Origin: Eubacteriales bacterium
GTDB lineage: Bacteria > Bacillota > Clostridia > Lachnospirales > Lachnospiraceae
DNA length: 58,138 nucleotides
Assembly (NCBI GenBank): GCA_030533235.1
Contig: JAUNJN010000010.1
Location: 1 to 58,138, forward strand
Direction: 5' to 3'
Part shown: piece after piece, positions 26,681 through 35,881 of the stretch
Layout of the letters: each line of letters opens with the position of its first letter
How positions within the stretch are numbered: the first letter of the stretch is position 1
Notes under the pieces: model-generated
What the model was told of the DNA's origin: nothing
Database searches by the model: none
What the model saw: only the letters and a program-made list of their open reading frames with translations
Translations under genes and position numbers: made by a program

Positions 26681-28960
26681 ATGAAGCGTAAACGAACCTG
26701 GGCGGGGATTTTGTGTGCATACATGGTGCTTTGCATGCTATTTGGTAATAGTGGTACAGTGTATGCGAATGATGTGACCACAGAGAATGGAATGAATATG
26801 GAAACAGCATCTGATACAGATGCATATATGAATAATGCACAGTCCGAACAGGGGCAGACTGTTACAACACAACAGGATGTGAAACAAGAGGAGAATGAGT
26901 GCGTTGATGAAGAATTGCCGGATGCAGTTGGCAAGATTAATTTAATTCATGTAAATCCGCTGTATGAGGATTTTTATGCCGAGCAGGCACAGAATGCGTA
27001 TTGGGCTGATGGGTTTGGAACAGTTTCCGATAATGCTTCGATTTATGCAACAGAGAATTATCTTTCTTACGCACAGACGGTTTCAAATATCCGGCAGGCT
27101 ATGGTTCGTCGTGAAACAGCGGTTACTGTGAATATGCAAATGGAAGGTATATTTGATAATGCCGAGTTCCAGAGGTTTATGGATGCTGTGTTTGCTGAGA
27201 CGGGTGTTTCCGTTGAGGGTGATTATCTCAGGCTGCATTACCGCAGAAGCTCGTGCGGCGGAAGTTATATAACTTCCGGGGGATTGTATCAGTATACACT
27301 AAATTTTACATTTGAATATTATACAACTGCGGAGCAGGAAAATGAAGTGACCGCAAAGGTAACACAGATTCTGCAGGAACTTAATCTTGAAGGATTATCT
27401 GAATATGAACAAATCAAGAAAATATATGATTATATGACTTCCAATATCTCATACAATTACGAGGCGGCTGCGGTGTTGGAAATCGAAGATTGGGATACTA
27501 TGTACGCAGCAATGGAACCATATTTGTATGCTTGGTCCGCGTACGGTGCGGCGTGTAAGGAAAGCTGTGTGTGTCAGGGGTATGCAAACCTCTTTTACCG
27601 TTTAGCAACGGAGGCAGGTCTTTCGACAAGAATCGTAACAGGTACTTCGTTTGGAGAAGGACATGCGTGGAATATAGTTGAGATTGACGGATATTACTAT
27701 AACATTGACGCAACTTGGGATGCGGGTGAAGTATCGTATGTTTATTTCCTCAAAGGAAATGACACATTTCCGGATCATATACGAGATTATGATTACACGA
27801 CGGATGCTTTTACCGGACGTTATGTGATGGCGGATGCAGATTATGCTGCGGATAAAAAAATCACCGGAATTTCGCTGAATCAAAATGCAATTGAAATAAA
27901 AGAAGGCTCTTCCGCCAAATTAACAGTAACGTATTATCCGAATAATGCATCGATTAAGGCTTTGACATGGACGAGCAGTGACCCGACGATTGCAGCAGTT
28001 TCATCAAACGGAACTGTTACGGCGGGTAATAAAACAGGAACAGTTACAATTACAGCGACGACAACAGATGGCTCAAACAAGTCAGCAACTTGTACGATTA
28101 CTGTCGAGCACAATTATGCGACATCCGTTATGTCACCAAGTTATACGGAGCAGGGATATACGTTGCATAGATGCAATAATTGCGGACACGAATATCATGA
28201 TAATTACACGGACAGATGGCAGTATGTAACAGCAATATCGATATCAGATACGAGCAAACAGTTGGAATGCGGCGATACGTTTCGGTTATCCGCTTCGGTG
28301 GCTCCTGCAAACGCGCATGAGAAGAAATTAATCTGGTACAGCACGGATTCAAGAAAGGCATCTGTGACACAGAATGGTCTTGTAACGGCAATCGATCCGG
28401 GTACGGTTGATATTGTTGTACTTGCGGCAGATGGTTCCGGAATCAGTACAAGATGCACACTCACGATAACAGAGATTGAAAATGGATGGAGTAACCGATC
28501 GGATGGTTGGTACTATGTGGAAGACGGTGTGCGACAGACCGGCTGGCAGAAGATTGGCTCTGCATGGTATTATTTTGATACGAAGGGCTTGATGCAGACC
28601 GGTTGGGTTTTGGATGGCGGCACGTGGTATTACCTGAATCCGAATGGAGATATGGCAACCGGTTGGGTCTATGATGGTGGCAGTTGGTACTATCTGACAG
28701 GAAGCGGAGCGATGGCAACCGGTTGGGTCTATGATGGCAGCTGGTATTATCTGACGGGAAGCGGAGCAATGGCAACCGGATGGATTTATGATGGCGGCAG
28801 TTGGTATTATCTGACAGGAAGCGGAGCGATGGCAACCGGATGGGTCTACACAGGCGGAACATGGTATTACATGAAACCAAGCGGAGCGATGGTAACCGGA
28901 CGTCAGTATATAGGCAGACGATATTATTATTTTGCGACGAATGGTGCGTGGATTCGTTAA
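26681..28960 (+). CDS. Secreted transglutaminase-like protein with Big_2 domains and choline-binding repeats
   Basis: 759 residues. Signal peptide about 1-30. A transglutaminase-like domain (about 190-365) has the full Cys-His-Asp triad: VCQGYANLF (Cys298), EGHAWN (His328), NIDATWD (Asp343). Next come a Big_2 bacterial immunoglobulin-like domain (about 393-475), a small CNNCGHEY cysteine motif, a second Big_2 domain (about 515-600), and seven or so choline-binding-type repeats (about 605-759). Members of this protease-like group cut or cross-link wall peptides or proteins. The repeats should dock it on choline-substituted polymer. The ATG follows AAAAGGAG. Confidence 0.85.
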   Translation: MKRKRTWAGILCAYMVLCMLFGNSGTVYANDVTTENGMNMETASDTDAYMNNAQSEQGQTVTTQQDVKQEENECVDEELPDAVGKINLIHVNPLYEDFYAEQAQNAYWADGFGTVSDNASIYATENYLSYAQTVSNIRQAMVRRETAVTVNMQMEGIFDNAEFQRFMDAVFAETGVSVEGDYLRLHYRRSSCGGSYITSGGLYQYTLNFTFEYYTTAEQENEVTAKVTQILQELNLEGLSEYEQIKKIYDYMTSNISYNYEAAAVLEIEDWDTMYAAMEPYLYAWSAYGAACKESCVCQGYANLFYRLATEAGLSTRIVTGTSFGEGHAWNIVEIDGYYYNIDATWDAGEVSYVYFLKGNDTFPDHIRDYDYTTDAFTGRYVMADADYAADKKITGISLNQNAIEIKEGSSAKLTVTYYPNNASIKALTWTSSDPTIAAVSSNGTVTAGNKTGTVTITATTTDGSNKSATCTITVEHNYATSVMSPSYTEQGYTLHRCNNCGHEYHDNYTDRWQYVTAISISDTSKQLECGDTFRLSASVAPANAHEKKLIWYSTDSRKASVTQNGLVTAIDPGTVDIVVLAADGSGISTRCTLTITEIENGWSNRSDGWYYVEDGVRQTGWQKIGSAWYYFDTKGLMQTGWVLDGGTWYYLNPNGDMATGWVYDGGSWYYLTGSGAMATGWVYDGSWYYLTGSGAMATGWIYDGGSWYYLTGSGAMATGWVYTGGTWYYMKPSGAMVTGRQYIGRRYYYFATNGAWIR
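28580..28900 (+). repeat. Near-identical 60-63 bp tandem repeats in the choline-binding tail
   Basis: Within the 3' end of the transglutaminase-like gene, units coding GGSWYYLTGSGAMATGWVYD recur with few silent changes (for example three copies of CTGACAGGAAGCGGAGC-type DNA). Units are 60 or 63 bp, in frame. Low divergence indicates recent duplication and makes copy number prone to slippage and to short-read misassembly. Confidence 0.75.
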
Positions 28961-29045
28961 TGTGCGCACAGACCGGAATTGTGTGCATGCGTTGAAATGT
29001 GCGCAGGCAATGAAATGATGTAATTGACGGAAAGGTGTACGATAC

Positions 29046-30476
29046 ATGAGTGGAAACTATCGATATCTGGCAAAAAATATAGGAGTTCTGACAATCAGCA
29101 ATTTTGCGACGAACCTATTAAGCTTTTTTCTGGTACCGCTCTATACGGCTGTGCTTTCCACCGAAGAGTATGGCAGCTATGATGTGGCCACGACAACAAT
29201 CTCGCTTTTGGTACCGATACTTACCTTAAATATTATGGATGGTGTTTTGCGCTATTCTATTGAAAAGGATAGTGTTCGTACACATGTGTTTACCGTGGGA
29301 ATTCGATATTTTCTGATGAGTATTGTACCGGTTGTTGTGCTGTTTGGCATAAATGATTATTTTAATATCATTCCTGCACTTGCAGATTATACGGTATATA
29401 TCATTGCTCTTTATGCAGTGAATGCATTGTTTGGTATTGTGGTTTCCATGACACGGGGTATTGATAAGGTCACTGCAGTATCGGTGGCAAGTGTGCTTGG
29501 ATCTGTAGCGATGATAGCAGGCAATCTGTTGTTTTTGCTTGTGTTCAAATGGGGGCTCGTCGGATATTTCCGTGCAAATATTTTAGGACTTGCCGTGCAG
29601 TGCATTTATATGATGTTTGCGGCCAAATTACACACGTATCTGGAAAATCCGTTTACACATAAGGCGGAGTATGAAGCGACAAGACGACAGATGAAGAAAT
29701 ACAGTCTGCCGCTCATTGCAAATAATGTGGCATGGTGGGTAAACTCAGTTTCGGATCGCTACATTGTAATTGGTTTTTGCGGAATCGCGGAAAACGGGAT
29801 TTACTCCATTGGATATAAGATTCCGAGTATATTAAGTATTTTTCAAAATATTTTTAATCAGGCATGGATATTGTCGGCAGTAAAGGATTATGATCCGGAG
29901 GACAAGGATGGATTCTTTGCCAATCTTTACAAAATTTACAATTGCGCGATGGTTTTGCTTTGCGCAGCAATTATTGCGGGTGACCGCATTTTAGCGTATT
30001 TCCTGTATTCAAAGGATTTTTATGATGCATGGAGATATGTGCCGTTTCTGACAATTTCGATCGTGTTTGGAGCGATGTCCGGATATATTGGCGGCATATT
30101 TACGGCAGTAGAGCGGAGTGATATATTCGCGAAATCAACAGTCGTCGGAGCAGTTGTAAACACGGCGTTAAACGTTGTGCTTGTTATGAGCATGGGAGCC
30201 ATTGGGGCGGCAATTGCAACGGCAGTGTCCTACTTTGTTGTATGGATATTCCGTTATTATCACATGAAACGCTATATTCACATAGCAATTAATATTTCTC
30301 GAGACCTTGTATCCTATGCGGTTTTGGTAGCACAGACGCTTGTTATTCTGATGCTTCCGAACAATCTTGTAATGTATGGTTTGCAGGCTGTTCTTGTTTT
30401 GGTTTTACTTATATTGTATCGAGAGGATATTTTGGGGCTTGTTCGTTATGTAACAAAGAAAGGTACGAATGCATGA
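29046..30476 (+). CDS. Wzx/TacF-like polysaccharide or teichoic acid flippase
   Basis: 476 residues with about twelve to fourteen membrane helices, MOP superfamily. The N-terminus NIGVLTISNFATNLLSFFLVPLYT and the segment NVAWWVNSVSDRYIVI are typical of Wzx-type oligosaccharide flippases. In pneumococcus the homologous TacF exports choline-bearing teichoic acid precursors; the position beside choline-activation genes and a TagF-like gene makes the same job plausible here, but that is inference. Its stop overlaps the next start by four bases (ATGA), so the two are coupled. Confidence 0.82.
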   Translation: MSGNYRYLAKNIGVLTISNFATNLLSFFLVPLYTAVLSTEEYGSYDVATTTISLLVPILTLNIMDGVLRYSIEKDSVRTHVFTVGIRYFLMSIVPVVVLFGINDYFNIIPALADYTVYIIALYAVNALFGIVVSMTRGIDKVTAVSVASVLGSVAMIAGNLLFLLVFKWGLVGYFRANILGLAVQCIYMMFAAKLHTYLENPFTHKAEYEATRRQMKKYSLPLIANNVAWWVNSVSDRYIVIGFCGIAENGIYSIGYKIPSILSIFQNIFNQAWILSAVKDYDPEDKDGFFANLYKIYNCAMVLLCAAIIAGDRILAYFLYSKDFYDAWRYVPFLTISIVFGAMSGYIGGIFTAVERSDIFAKSTVVGAVVNTALNVVLVMSMGAIGAAIATAVSYFVVWIFRYYHMKRYIHIAINISRDLVSYAVLVAQTLVILMLPNNLVMYGLQAVLVLVLLILYREDILGLVRYVTKKGTNA

Positions 30477-31714
30477 TGAGTATATTGTCAAAAATGAAAG
30501 AAAAGGGATTTATCGGAACGATTGTTGCGGGCGTTTATTTTATGAATACGCTGCTCAATCGGTTGCTGTTTAATATATGCAAGCTGTTTCCGCTTCGTAA
30601 GAAGGTTATCGTTTTTGAGAGTGAGAGCGATTTTACGGATAATGGTTATGCGTTATATTCGTATATGCTTGCACATGATTACATGAAAAAATATAAGGCA
30701 GTCTGGCTGGTGGATAACCTTAAGGAATTTCGCGATGTTTCGTATGAAAATACGTTGTTTTGTCATAAGCAGGATATTTATTTGTCGATAAAAAGGTCGT
30801 ATTATTTGGCGACTGCAAAGTACTATTTATTTGATCACAATCTGGTTATCGGAAAATACAAAAGACGCAAAGGACAGACAACGGTTTATATTTCACATGG
30901 CTCGGGCTTTAAAATGGCCAAGGGTTCGATGGGATGTGATTTGAACAAGTATCTGGATTGGCATATTGTAACAGGACCGGTCGCTGCCGATTATGAAAGC
31001 TATTATTGGAATAATCGAATGGAAGGGCTAAAGGATTTCGGTGTTCCGAGAAATGACCTGCTGTATAATGATATGACCGAGGTAAAGAAAAAGATTGATG
31101 CGGCGTTTCATTTTTCGGATTACAAGAAAGTAATTCTTTGGATGCCGACATTTCGTAAATCGAGAAATGCTGAAATATCTGAGGAGTATGTCAATACAGA
31201 AACCTCACTTCCTTTGCTCGAGACGATGCAAAGCCTAAATAATTTTAATGAGTTTTTGGCAAAGAACAATGCACTCATGATTTTAAAGGTGCATCATCTT
31301 TAGGCGGATTTGCCGATTTACAAGGAGACATATTCTAATATCTTGATTTTGCATAATGAGAATATCGCACAGCTTGGCATTCAGCTGTATGAGTTTGTTG
31401 CCTGTACGGATATTCTTCTTACGGATTATTCATCGATTTCCATTGACTATTTGTTGCTTGATCGACCTATGGTGTTTACGCTTGATGATTATGAGCAGTA
31501 TGCCGCATCCAGAGGCTTGTATCCGGATAATGCAAGAGATTACATGCCGGGATATCATGTGTATTCAATCGACGAATTAAAACAGGCATTTACAGAGCTG
31601 TTTAGAGACGAGGATAACTATAAGGAGCAAAGAAAGAAAACGAGGGCAGAGTATCATACGTATTGTGATGGAAATGCCGGTCAGAGACTGATTGATTTTC
31701 TTGGAATTAAGTGA
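30473..31714 (+). pseudogene. TagF-like CDP-glycerol glycerophosphotransferase interrupted by an in-frame amber codon
   Basis: One continuous frame of 413 codons broken only by TAG at 31301-31303 (codon 277). The part before has a hydrophobic N-terminus, KVIVFESESDFTDNGYALY, STVYISHGSGFKMAKG-like and WMPTFRKSR motifs, and ends KVHHL. The part after goes on with ADLPIYKETY, then TDYSSISIDYLLLDRPMVFT, the conserved C-terminal site of the family. Both parts are needed for the fold, so the product is inactive unless the codon is read through. A CAG-to-TAG change is the simplest explanation. The start overlaps the flippase stop. Function if intact: polyol-phosphate transfer onto a wall polymer at the inner membrane face. 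Confidence 0.75.
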
Positions 31715-31722
31715 GGTGTCCC

Positions 31723-32514
31723 ATGGGAGAAAAAAAACAGATACCAAAGGTGATTCATTATTGTTGGTTTGGCAAAAATTCGTTGCCGAAGCTTGCTCTT
31801 GATTGTATTGACAGCTGGAAAAAGTACTGCCCGGACTATGAAATCAAAGAGTGGAATGAGGACAATTTTGATTTCGATTGCTGTGATTACGTAAAAGAGG
31901 CATATGAGGCAGGCAAGTGGGCATTTGTCAGTGATTATGCACGTTTTTATATTCTTCATCGGTATGGAGGGGTGTATTTTGATACCGATGTCGAATTAGT
32001 AAAGCCGATTGATGATATCGTAAACCGCGGGCCGTTTATGGGCATTGAACGCGGTGAGGATAGCGTAAATGTCGGACTCGGATTTGGCGCATATGCCGGA
32101 TTTCCGTTTCTAAAGGAAGTGCTTGATTATTATGAAACGCAGCATTTTTTGAAGGAAGACGGGAGCTATGATTTGACAACGGTCGTATCACGTGTCACAG
32201 AGCTTTTGAAGAAGTATGGTTACAAAAACAAAAATACAAAGCAGTATATCAACAAGATTTATATCTATCCGACAGAGTATTTTTGTCCGATGGATTATTT
32301 GACGGGAAAGCTTCGTATGACAGCCCATACACGCACCGTGCATCATTATGCGGCATCCTGGTTAAACGAGGATGGCTTTGGGTATCATAAGCGTATGAAA
32401 ATACTTGCTAACATTGTTGGAAGCAAAAACGCACTCCGTATGGATAAAGCAGCTTACAAGGCATATACGGCAGTGAGGGGTCTTGTTAAAAGAGATAAAA
32501 GTAACGTAAGGTAA
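31723..32514 (+). CDS. Glycosyltransferase with DXD sugar-binding motif (GT32-like)
   Basis: 263 residues. The N-terminus IPKVIHYCWFGKNSLP, followed by SWKKYCPDYEIKEWNE and FVSDYARFYILHRYGGVYFDTDVELVKP trimmed here to YGGVYFDTDVEL, is the capsular/alpha-1,6-mannosyltransferase-like GT32 pattern with DTD as metal site. It adds a sugar to a cytoplasmic lipid-linked glycan; donor unknown. The ATG at 31723 has GTGAGGTG upstream; the frame starts at the stop of the previous gene. Followed at 13 bases by a GT2 gene. Confidence 0.82.
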   Translation: MGEKKQIPKVIHYCWFGKNSLPKLALDCIDSWKKYCPDYEIKEWNEDNFDFDCCDYVKEAYEAGKWAFVSDYARFYILHRYGGVYFDTDVELVKPIDDIVNRGPFMGIERGEDSVNVGLGFGAYAGFPFLKEVLDYYETQHFLKEDGSYDLTTVVSRVTELLKKYGYKNKNTKQYINKIYIYPTEYFCPMDYLTGKLRMTAHTRTVHHYAASWLNEDGFGYHKRMKILANIVGSKNALRMDKAAYKAYTAVRGLVKRDKSNVR

Positions 32515-32527
32515 AAAGGAGTAAGGA

Positions 32528-33493
32528 ATGGACAGTCAGACAGTAGCAATCATTATGACGGCATACAATGAAGAGTGTGATTGGATCGTACAGTGTATGG
32601 ATTCGATTTTAGCGCAAACATATACGAATTTTCATTTATATGTGTTGCTTGACAATCCGGATAATGAAATGATAAAAGATGTATTAATGTCGTATGCGAA
32701 GAAGGATTCACGAATGGCAGTTATGGTAAATGAGGAGAATCTCGGTCTGGTTGCATCCTTGAATAAGCTTCTCGGAATCGTGAATGAATCCTATATTGCA
32801 AGAATGGACGCGGATGATGTGATGATGCCTTCGCGTCTTGCAAAGGAAATGGAATTTATGCGTGAAAATTCGCTTGATTTTGTTATGTCGAACTGTGACT
32901 TTTTATATGCAGACGGAACATCCGGTAAAGGTGCGTCGATTCCAAAGCTTTTGGGAGAGGACTTTAACGATGCCGAGCGTTATGGAAATGTTTCTATGCA
33001 CAACACGTGGCTTGTAAAAAAAGAGGTATATGATAAATTGGGCGGTTATCGTATGGTGCGTCATTGTGAGGACTATGATTTTGTGCTGCGTGCGATACAG
33101 GAAGGCTATAAAATCGGTCGTCTGGATGAAGCGCTTGTTTCGTATCGTTTGCGTGATACAAGCGTGTCTGCAATGTATGCAAAGGAACAGTTTGAGAAAG
33201 CCCGGATGCTTCGTTATTTATATAACAAAGGGCGGAAGATAGCTGATATTTCACCGGAAAAGTTCAATGAAAAATATTCAGCCTATACAGAGGAAGAGAA
33301 GAAAGCATTTTCCGATGCCAAAAATGCAATCGATATCTTTTGCGGAAAGCTATATGACGGCAAAATGCCTGCGGCAGCAGCGAGTGCTGCGAAAATGCTT
33401 ATAAGCGGACGTGAGGCGCGCAAGCTTTTTGTAAATGCAATGTGGAACAACCGAAAGCTGAAAACGGTTTATCGGAAAGCGGAGGACAAATAA
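32528..33493 (+). CDS. Family 2 glycosyltransferase
   Basis: 321 residues. GT-A fold with VAIIMTAYNEECDWIVQCMD at the N-terminus, ARMDADDVMMPSRL as the DXD region and HCEDYDFVLRAIQEG as the acceptor-side acidic motif. No membrane helices. It is the second of three consecutive glycosyltransferase genes, 13 bases after the GT32-like gene and one base before the next; the three probably build one repeating unit for the polymer exported by the flippase. ATG after AAAAAGGAGTAAGGA. Confidence 0.85.
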   Translation: MDSQTVAIIMTAYNEECDWIVQCMDSILAQTYTNFHLYVLLDNPDNEMIKDVLMSYAKKDSRMAVMVNEENLGLVASLNKLLGIVNESYIARMDADDVMMPSRLAKEMEFMRENSLDFVMSNCDFLYADGTSGKGASIPKLLGEDFNDAERYGNVSMHNTWLVKKEVYDKLGGYRMVRHCEDYDFVLRAIQEGYKIGRLDEALVSYRLRDTSVSAMYAKEQFEKARMLRYLYNKGRKIADISPEKFNEKYSAYTEEEKKAFSDAKNAIDIFCGKLYDGKMPAAAASAAKMLISGREARKLFVNAMWNNRKLKTVYRKAEDK

Positions 33494-33494
33494 G

Positions 33495-34475
33495 ATGTCA
33501 AAGGTTACAATGATCGTTCCGGTCTACAATGTAGAACAATATATAGCAAGGTGTTTGGACAGTCTGCTTGCACAGGATTATGCGGATTATGAAATTATAT
33601 GCGTCGACGATAAAAGCCCGGACAATTGTCTTGCGATTTTGAAGGATTACGAGAAAAAATATCCGAATAAGCTTCGGGTGATGGAAAACGAAGAAAATAT
33701 GGGACAGGGACGCTCGCGTATGCGCGCAGTTTCTGAAGCAAACGGTGAGTTTGTCATGTTTGTGGACAGTGACGATTATGTCGCAAGGGATTATATTTCC
33801 ACCTATATGACAGAGATGAAAAAACATCCTTGTGATGTTGTGACCGGAGGATTTACGAGAGATGTGGAAGGAAAGCTTACCGCGCACCGTGCGCCGGGAG
33901 GAGCCTGGAGTCTTTTGGTGTATGCGATTTCATGCGGAAAGCTTTATCGAAAGCAGTTTTTGCAGGCACATTGCATTTCGTTTTCGGATATTCGTTGTGG
34001 CGAGGATATCTATTTTAACCTAAGTTTGTTTTATCATGAGGCACGTGTTCGTGTGATTGATTATGCGGGCTATTACTATTATTGCAACAATAATTCTACT
34101 ACCCGTGCAATGAATTATGACAGTAATCATGAATGCTTTGTCAGTGAAATCTATGACAAATTTATGGCAGATCATGACTTATCCACGCTCTCCGAAAAGC
34201 GGTATCGCGGAATAGAATATACGTATGTTGCAAACATGATAAATGCTCTGATTACATACGGACATGGTTGCAAGCCGAAGCGTATGAAAGAAAAATATGA
34301 CTATGTGATGAAGGATATGCAGAGGCGGTTCCCGACCTATCGCGACAATCCATTCTATGGGATGGCAAAGCCAAAGGCGGTTAATGCCAAGGTGCGCCTC
34401 GGTGTAGGTGTCATGATGGGACTGCAGAAGATACATCTCGATTTAGCTGCGTACAAATTAATTTCGTTGCTGTGA
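33495..34475 (+). CDS. Family 2 glycosyltransferase
   Basis: 326 residues. Starts VTMIVPVYNVEQYIARCLDS, with FVDSDDYVARDY as the DXD site and CGEDIYFNLSL as the ED motif, like many capsular or teichoic acid glycosyltransferases. The C-terminal 60 residues are basic and amphipathic, likely for membrane association. It closes the glycosyltransferase run and is followed by a strong bidirectional terminator, marking the end of the wall-polymer region. Donor and acceptor cannot be predicted. Confidence 0.85.
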   Translation: MSKVTMIVPVYNVEQYIARCLDSLLAQDYADYEIICVDDKSPDNCLAILKDYEKKYPNKLRVMENEENMGQGRSRMRAVSEANGEFVMFVDSDDYVARDYISTYMTEMKKHPCDVVTGGFTRDVEGKLTAHRAPGGAWSLLVYAISCGKLYRKQFLQAHCISFSDIRCGEDIYFNLSLFYHEARVRVIDYAGYYYYCNNNSTTRAMNYDSNHECFVSEIYDKFMADHDLSTLSEKRYRGIEYTYVANMINALITYGHGCKPKRMKEKYDYVMKDMQRRFPTYRDNPFYGMAKPKAVNAKVRLGVGVMMGLQKIHLDLAAYKLISLL

Positions 34476-34512
34476 TTCACGAGAAAAACGTAAAAGTCAT
34501 CTTATATTGACA

Positions 34513-34562
34513 AAAAAACAAGTATCCAAATGCTACTTTGTGCATGAAGATACTTGTTTTTT
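34513..34562. terminator. Bidirectional terminator ending the wall-polymer region
   Basis: Perfect outer stem AAAAAACAAGTATC (34513-34526) / GATACTTGTTTTTT (34549-34562) with a small inner ATGC/GCAT pairing. It serves the plus-strand glycosyltransferase and the minus-strand aminotransferase. Confidence 0.88.
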
Positions 34563-34579
34563 GATTGCATGAAACTATA

Positions 34580-35629
34580 TTACAGTTGCTCTAAAATCGT
34601 ATTCACAAGCAAATCATTTTGCTTTGGATTCATAAAGCATATACGGATAAATCGCTCATCTAATCCGTGAATATCGCTGCAGTCCCGGATAATCAGTCCC
34701 TTCAAACGACATTTTTCTGCGATGTCTTTTGCCGTAACACCCGGTTTTAATATTTGGATAAGTGCATAGTTTGCATATGGTTTGTAAATCTTTACCTGCT
34801 TGTTGGTGGACATGGCGGAGTAGATAAGATTACGCTCGGTATGAATTTGTGAACGAGACTCTGAAATGTAGCCGCTGTCCTTGAACATACAAGTGCAGGC
34901 GGTGGTTGTCAGGGTTGAGATGCTGTTTGGTGTGCTCGTCATATTCACAATGGTCATAAGCTCCGGATTGTTCATAATTGCATAGGCAAAACGAAGACCC
35001 GGAACGGCAAAGAATTTGGAAATGCTACGCAAAACAGCGATGTTTTCGTGCTCACCGATAAGTGGTACTGCAGTCAGCTCCTTGTACTCGTCGGTAAATT
35101 CGATGTACATCTCGTCAATAACCAAAAATATATTATGTGCGGCACATGCATCTGCGATACGGGCAATGTCATCCCGGCAGACAATCTGTGATGTCGGATT
35201 GTTTGGGTTACCGATGATAATTAAATCCATAGAATCATCTAAGTTTTTGATAAAGTCGTCGACATCCAGTATATAATTGTCAGCTTCGGAAAGCTCGTAA
35301 TAAGAAATCTCACAACCAAAGATTTGGAGTACATGGTCATATTCGCTGCAGGATGGTGTAAGAAGCATTGCTTTTTTTACACCGATTAACGGAATAAACA
35401 GACGGAGCAAATCGGTGGCACCGGTGCCTAAAACTACATTGTCGCGTAAGCAGCCGGCATAGTCTGCAATTGCATCCTTCAGGACGTGATAGTCATCCGG
35501 ATACCGGCCGATGCCGGATAAATTTTCCGAGAGTGCCTTTGTGACAGACTCCGGAATCCCAAGTGGATTTAGGTTCAGATTAAATAAGACTGTTTCATAC
35601 TGCTCCAGTCGAAGCGGATTGTTGTTCAT
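34580..35629 (-). CDS. HisC/CobD-like PLP-dependent aminotransferase or decarboxylase
   Basis: 349 residues, fold-type I PLP enzyme. Features: VLGTGATDLLRLF (cofactor phosphate site), IIGNPNNPTSQ, VIDEMYIEF and the PLP lysine in RSISKFFAVPGLR (Lys205). The chain length and the NPNNPTS motif suit both histidinol-phosphate aminotransferase and L-threonine/L-serine-phosphate decarboxylase (CobD-like); no his or cob gene is near. A relative is fused to the nucleotidyltransferase at 15.9 kb, so a role in making an amino-alcohol for wall polymer is conceivable but unproven. Strong ribosome site AGGGGGG. Divergent from the DUF5717-like operon. Confidence 0.8.
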   Translation of the reverse strand: MNNNPLRLEQYETVLFNLNLNPLGIPESVTKALSENLSGIGRYPDDYHVLKDAIADYAGCLRDNVVLGTGATDLLRLFIPLIGVKKAMLLTPSCSEYDHVLQIFGCEISYYELSEADNYILDVDDFIKNLDDSMDLIIIGNPNNPTSQIVCRDDIARIADACAAHNIFLVIDEMYIEFTDEYKELTAVPLIGEHENIAVLRSISKFFAVPGLRFAYAIMNNPELMTIVNMTSTPNSISTLTTTACTCMFKDSGYISESRSQIHTERNLIYSAMSTNKQVKIYKPYANYALIQILKPGVTAKDIAEKCRLKGLIIRDCSDIHGLDERFIRICFMNPKQNDLLVNTILEQL

Positions 35630-35668
35630 AATACATCCCCCCTATTTGTGAAAATAAAACGGAAGTCA

Positions 35669-35810
35669 TGCCAAAAAGTGGATTGCTTTCAATCTTTCTC
35701 TTTCCTATTTGGCAATCTTCTGTTATAATCTAATTTGTGTTATTATCGATATGGTAAATTGCCATAACTGGCATTATCAATATTATATGTTGCGATTTCG
35801 ATAATGGCAA
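35669..35810. promoter_or_regulatory. Cluster of TGGCA-type sites between divergent genes
   Basis: The 35630-35881 gap holds five copies of the TGGCA/TGCCA core: 35669-35673, 35710-35714, 35760-35764, 35769-35773 and 35805-35809. Two form the small palindrome TGCCATAACTGGCA (35760-35773). A perfect TATAAT at 35724-35729 may be the -10 of the operon to the right, though no good -35 sits 17 bases before it. The arrangement looks like a multi-site operator. Confidence 0.4.
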
Positions 35811-35881
35811 GTACTTAAATCGAATTATACGCGAAATACGCAAAAAGATTGTTTTGTCCGAATTTTGGACAGGAGGAACCT

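Noticed and set aside
31310-31714. Separate small gene after the TagF-like ORF
   Set aside because: It is in the same frame as the preceding ORF, starts at a TTG without a ribosome site and carries the missing C-terminal motif; one interrupted gene is simpler.
30473-31714. Amber codon as pyrrolysine
   Set aside because: No pyl genes in the window and the residue position is not one known for pyrrolysine; a point mutation is more likely.
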